DNA of 8,012 bases from Methanosarcinales archaeon (GTDB lineage: Archaea; Halobacteriota; Syntropharchaeia; Alkanophagales; Methanospirareceae), in the NCBI GenBank assembly GCA_003661125.1, contig QMVO01000068.1:1-8012 (forward strand), in the 5' to 3' direction. Made by a program: the position numbers and the translations under genes. Positions 5,918 through 8,012 of the stretch are shown here, in pieces. The number at the start of each line of letters is the position of its first letter. Position 1 is the stretch's first letter. A model generated the notes under the pieces. It was not told the origin of the DNA. It was given only the letters and a program-made list of their open reading frames with translations, and did not search any database.

Positions 5918-6928
5918 ATGAAGGAAAGGGAGTTTCAAGTGGAAGTACAGTACTTCAACCGCAAGTTAACCGAGGTTATTGAGCAAAAGATGCGAGGATG
6001 CTCAAATAAAATTTTATACGATGCGCTGAATTATATCATGGATACCGGAGGAAAGAGACTTCGCCCCATCATCTGCCTTCTATCCGCGGAAGTCGTGGGC
6101 GGCTCAAGGGACAAGGCTTTATCCGCAGCCATAGCTATTGAACTCCTCCATAATGCTTCTCTGGTTCACGATGATATAATAGATGAGAATTCCATACGCA
6201 GGAAAAATCCATCCAATCCCGCAAGATATGGCGAAAAAAGGGCAATAGTCATCGGAGATTTTTTGTTTGGACTTTCCTGTGAGATGCTGGCGAGATGCGA
6301 AGTGCCTGAGGTAGTGGGACTGATTTCAAGTGCTGTTTCCAACGTCGCTATGGGGCAGTACCTGGAGTTCACGCTGCGGATGAGGAACTTACAGGAGGTG
6401 ACGGAGGGATCGTACCTTGAGGTAGCGGCGCTGAAAACCGCTTCTACATTTGTGGCGAGCACAGAAGCAGGCGCCATGCTCGGTGGTGGAAACGAAGTAG
6501 AAATCGAGAATCTTTGCAATTATGGTAAAAATTTGGGCATTGCATTTCAGATCCAGGACGACATTTTGGATATCTGCGGTGACCCTGCGAAAACAGGAAA
6601 ACCCATGGGGCTGGACATCAAAAATGGTGAAAGAACCATTCTTGTCATTCATGCATTAAACCATTCACGTCCTTCAGAAAAGGAATATATATCGGGGGTT
6701 TTATCAAAGAAAAGAGACATCAGCGGTTCCGATATTGACAGGATCAGGGAAATTTTTCTACATTCCGGCTCGATTAACTATGCAATCCGACTATCCAACG
6801 ACTTCATAAGGAGGGCAAAAAGCTGTATAGAGGGGCTTGAAGATTCTGGAGCAAAGGAGAAACTCAAAGACATTGCTGATTTCGCCGCAGAGAGGATAGA
6901 AAAGCAAGTTTTGGCTGATTTTTTATGA
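5918..6928 (+). CDS. Trans-polyprenyl diphosphate synthase, probably longer-chain type
   Basis: This enzyme condenses isopentenyl diphosphate units onto an allylic primer. At 336 aa it is of full family length and all core motifs are present: GGKRLRP (44-50), first Asp-rich motif DDIID (85-89) followed by Arg94-Arg95, GQYLE (146-150), KTAS (173-176), and second Asp-rich motif QDDILD (213-218) with GDPAKTGKPMGLD (221-233). In archaea such enzymes make GGPP for lipids or longer chains for quinones and methanophenazine. The residue five before the first Asp-rich motif, which sets chain length, is Ala80 with Ser81 next to it (NASLVHDD). Small residues here are typical of hexa- to octaprenyl synthases, whereas short-chain enzymes have Phe or Tyr. 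I therefore infer a chain longer than C20, possibly the tail of a respiratory carrier, but GGPP synthase remains possible. Confidence 0.93.
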   Translation: MKEREFQVEVQYFNRKLTEVIEQKMRGCSNKILYDALNYIMDTGGKRLRPIICLLSAEVVGGSRDKALSAAIAIELLHNASLVHDDIIDENSIRRKNPSNPARYGEKRAIVIGDFLFGLSCEMLARCEVPEVVGLISSAVSNVAMGQYLEFTLRMRNLQEVTEGSYLEVAALKTASTFVASTEAGAMLGGGNEVEIENLCNYGKNLGIAFQIQDDILDICGDPAKTGKPMGLDIKNGERTILVIHALNHSRPSEKEYISGVLSKKRDISGSDIDRIREIFLHSGSINYAIRLSNDFIRRAKSCIEGLEDSGAKEKLKDIADFAAERIEKQVLADFL

Positions 6929-6953
6929 GAACGATAAAGACACTACCCCTCCG

Positions 6954-7049
6954 TTAGAGAATTTCTATCAGCTCAAAAAACTCACAAAAGCCCCATCCTC
7001 GCCACCCTGCAATAAATTGCGAGGCATCCGCTTTGTTGTTTACTCTCAT
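6954..7049 (-). CDS. Small ORF of 31 codons with strong Shine-Dalgarno, unknown function
   Basis: ATG at 7049 is preceded by GGAGGAGAT (7061-7053) at an ideal spacing of 7 bases, the best RBS in this end of the window. The 31-residue product starts MRVNNKADASQF, contains WRGWGF in the middle, and ends in an acidic, hydrophobic FFELIEIL. It resembles no family I know. Its ATG overlaps the stop of the upstream open frame (TAATG, 7051-7047), which suggests coupled translation. It converges with the polyprenyl synthase gene, with 25 bases between the stops. It may be a real small protein or the start of a gene that has lost its 3' part. Confidence 0.5.
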   Translation of the reverse strand: MRVNNKADASQFIAGWRGWGFCEFFELIEIL

Positions 7050-7128
7050 TATATCTCCTCCTTTACTAACCATCCACAAATCCAGCATACAAATGCGGCT
7101 AAAAAACACAACCAGGTAAAGATAACAT
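7049..7128 (-). pseudogene. Short membrane-helix peptide, apparently frameshifted at a T6 run
   Basis: From ATG 7128 the frame ends after nine codons at TAG (7101-7099), directly after a run of six T (minus strand, plus-strand A run 7101-7106). One more T would let it continue to TAA at 7049 and give 26 residues: a hydrophobic helix, LAAFVCWICGWLV, and then KEEI. The helix frame itself is also open upstream from about 7156, but no ATG, GTG or properly placed TTG starts it. It may be a broken gene, a gene with an assembly error, or a non-coding stretch. The strong hydrophobic helix and the TAATG junction to the next ORF argue for coding origin. Confidence 0.3.
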
Positions 7129-7154
7129 CGTATATCGAATATTGGCTATAGACT

Positions 7155-7338
7155 CTACTCCAATTTCTTTATACTGAACTTACCCTTTTCATCCAAATGC
7201 ACTAACCATTTCTCGTTTTTTACCCTCTTCCAATTCCATATTAGAAACTACTTTGCCTTCACACACTTTAAATTTAGTATCATCCAAAACTAATTCTGCT
7301 TTCTCTCTCCTAAAAAGGAAGCGAAATGGAGATGACAT
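7155..7338 (-). pseudogene. Small gene (60 codons if corrected) broken by one base in an A6 run
   Basis: ATG at 7338 lies 6 bases after the stop of the 51-codon gene. The frame as given runs 49 residues to TGA (7191-7189), ending in a meaningless KKREMVSAFG. Removing one A from the A6 run (plus-strand T run 7216-7221) joins it to a second frame, KNEKWLVHLDEKGKFSIKKL, that ends at TAG (7157-7155). The joined product is 60 residues, charged and soluble, with one Cys, and has no recognised family. Its C-terminal half resembles that of the 51-codon protein upstream (EK-[LW]-x-[IV] ... D-[DE]-x-GK-x-x-I-K), so the two may be tandem relatives. A single-base sequencing or assembly error, true decay, and programmed frameshifting at the A-run are all possible. 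Confidence 0.5.
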
Positions 7339-7344
7339 ATTACA

Positions 7345-7500
7345 CTACTCTTCTACCTTGAATATCCTGATTTTACCATCATCTGACTTGCATATAGCTA
7401 ATTTTTCGCCCAATGAAGAGTCTATTCTGCAAATTCCCGATTTCATCCCCTTTGGATCTATCTCTATCGTCTTCATTTCCTTTTTGCCTTCTTCACCCAT
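7345..7500 (-). CDS. Small soluble protein of 51 aa, unknown function
   Basis: ATG at 7500 follows GGTGAT (7510-7505), a good match to the archaeal anti-Shine-Dalgarno, 4 bases upstream; a TATA box (7545-7534) sits about 40 bases upstream. The product starts MGEEGKKEMKTIEIDPKG, is rich in Lys, Glu and Ile, has Cys at residues 24 and 37 (GICRID and AICKSDDG), and ends GKIRIFKVEE. The alternation of short hydrophobic and charged stretches suggests a small beta-rich fold. No known family is recognised. The next frame on the same strand starts 6 bases later. The RBS, promoter and protein-like composition make it likely a real gene even though it is below common length cutoffs. Confidence 0.6.
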   Translation of the reverse strand: MGEEGKKEMKTIEIDPKGMKSGICRIDSSLGEKLAICKSDDGKIRIFKVEE

Positions 7501-7504
7501 TTTT

Positions 7505-7545
7505 ATCACCTATGTTTTATTTTATATTTTTGATTATATATAAAT
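7505..7545 (-). promoter_or_regulatory. TATA box and RBS of the small-gene series
   Basis: On the minus strand TTTATATATAAT (7545-7534) is a strong archaeal TATA-like box. A start about 25 bases downstream would give an mRNA leader of 10-15 bases that contains GGTGAT (7510-7505) just before ATG 7500. The box lies inside the preceding truncated frame (7506-7703), so it may be partly coincidental AT-rich coding sequence. Confidence 0.4.
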
Positions 7546-7703
7546 TTGTCTCCAAAAGAAGCCCCACCTATGAAAAAATCTTCCCCATATTTTTCGATAG
7601 CCTCTATATATTTAAGCTTTTCTATTTTTTCTTTTTTCCCAGAATGTATTGGTATAGTTACCCCATATTCTAAGTCTTTTCTGGCGATATTGTTAAGATA
7701 AAG
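7506..7703 (-). pseudogene. 5'-truncated ORF, C-terminal 65 residues of an unknown protein
   Basis: This minus-strand frame is open from just inside an upstream TAA (7706-7704) to TGA (7508-7506), but contains no start codon in its first half. The 65 residues look like real protein: EYGVTIPIHSGKKEKIEKL, a helical KYIEAIEKYGEDFF, and then FIGGASFGDKFIYNQKYK. I do not recognise the family. The stop overlaps the RBS of the following 51-codon gene. The absence of a start, together with the beginning of a DUF1670 remnant on the other strand at the same place, suggests that the 5' part was lost in a rearrangement near 7674-7706. Confidence 0.4.
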
Positions 7704-8012
7704 TTAGGTCAGATGCGATGGCTGGCATTAAGTAAGGAAACCCCACCAACCAGAGGGAACCAAAAATTCGTTCCGGTTACTCTAACCCTGATAAGCGAAG
7801 AGGATAAGAAAAATACTGCATTGGTGTCAATAGAGAGGAAATCGTCCAGGACATAGGGGGCAAGATTGCTAACTGAAGCATATGAACAAGGGGGTTTATT
7901 ATCCATGAGGGATCTCTCTTTGATTATGTGCTACGATCACTCTTATTATCTGAGTTAAGACAGAAGTATGAGAAGAGAAAGGATACTACACTCCACTTTG
8001 TGGGATATGACC
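7674..8012 (+). pseudogene. DUF1670-family gene remnant, 5'-truncated with stops and a frameshift, continues off the edge
   Basis: Read from 7674, the frame gives GDIVKIKLGQMRWLAL, then FVPVTLTLISEED, then after an in-frame TAG (7854-7856) RLLTEAYEQGGLLSMRDLSL. From memory, these blocks in this order match DUF1670 (PF07900), archaeal proteins with a helix-turn-helix region, common near mobile or variable DNA; their role is unknown. A second stop, TAA (7956-7958), follows YYLS. Shifting one base gives ELRQKYEKRKDTTLHFVGYD to the edge, so there is also a frameshift. The segment between LISEED and the TAG does not look like the family and may carry further compensating indels. The N-terminal part is absent: the frame is closed by TAA at 7671-7673. 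This is a dead gene. The minus-strand ORF across 7709-7906 is its shadow. Confidence 0.7.

Larger units (their letters stand above)
6929..7706. other. AT-rich region without long ORFs, read as a minus-strand series of tiny or broken genes
   Basis: No ORF here has the character of the genes to the left. The plus strand of about 7150-7680 is strongly pyrimidine-rich, so the minus strand is purine-rich, as expected of a coding strand. The two plus-strand frames (7253-7543 and 7413-7673) translate into Ser/Phe/Ile-rich sequence and look like shadows. On the minus strand I can place five short frames, all in one direction, with a TATA box, two good RBSs and stop/start junctions. They are listed separately. 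No tRNA, rRNA or CRISPR repeat is seen. Confidence 0.5.

Noticed and set aside
7253..7673. Plus-strand ORFs 7253-7543 and 7413-7673
   Set aside because: Ser/Phe/Ile/Leu-rich translations of a pyrimidine-rich strand, no RBS; the opposite strand has better-supported frames and signals.
7709..7906. Minus-strand ORF of 65 codons
   Set aside because: Antisense to the recognisable DUF1670 blocks.
6929..8012. Possible CRISPR array, tRNA or complete insertion sequence
   Set aside because: No regularly spaced repeats, cloverleaf or terminal inverted repeats were found by eye; only gene remnants and small ORFs are supported.

Overview
This is an archaeal window. Evidence: GGAGGTG/GGTGAT-type ribosome binding sites together with TATA boxes about 25 bases upstream of starts, an archaeal-style ccm locus whose CcmE carries Cys instead of His, an NfeD-type membrane protease, and a DUF1670 remnant at the right edge (a family I associate with methanogens and ANME-like archaea). 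A cytochrome-c-making euryarchaeon of the Methanosarcinia, Syntrophoarchaeia, ANME or Archaeoglobi kind fits best, but I cannot name the species.

Layout. Positions 1-779 (minus) hold the N-terminal part of an NfeD/ClpP-class membrane serine protease that runs off the left edge. Positions 890-2522 (plus) encode a two-gene ABC-2 exporter (ATPase and permease, overlapping). It is followed by a membrane-anchored extracytoplasmic protein of unknown function (2636-3169). Positions 3230-5826 are a cytochrome c maturation (Ccm, System I) locus: ccmA-ccmB on the minus strand diverge from ccmC-ccmD-ccmE on the plus strand. CcmD (43 aa) is a small, easily missed gene coupled to both neighbours by stop/start overlaps. 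Next comes a trans-polyprenyl diphosphate synthase (5918-6928) whose pocket residues suggest a chain longer than C20.

The right end (6929-8012) is different: more AT-rich and without long ORFs. On the minus strand I read a packed series of very small or broken genes (6954-7703). From right to left these are a 5'-truncated ORF, an intact 51-codon gene behind a good promoter and RBS, a 60-codon gene broken by one extra A in an A6 run, a short membrane peptide apparently broken at a T6 run, and a 31-codon ORF with a near-perfect Shine-Dalgarno. From about 7674 to the edge the plus strand holds a decayed DUF1670 gene with two in-frame stops and a frameshift. Both the DUF1670 remnant and the adjacent minus-strand ORF lack their 5' ends at the same place (about 7674-7706), which marks a probable rearrangement breakpoint.

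How it fits together. CcmA/B form the ABC transporter that drives release of heme from the CcmC-CcmD-CcmE complex. CcmE holds heme for ligation to apocytochrome c. No CcmF or CcmH is in the window, so the ligase must be encoded elsewhere. The prenyl synthase could supply the tail of a membrane electron carrier (menaquinone or methanophenazine), which would give a respiratory theme with the cytochromes; this last link is inference.
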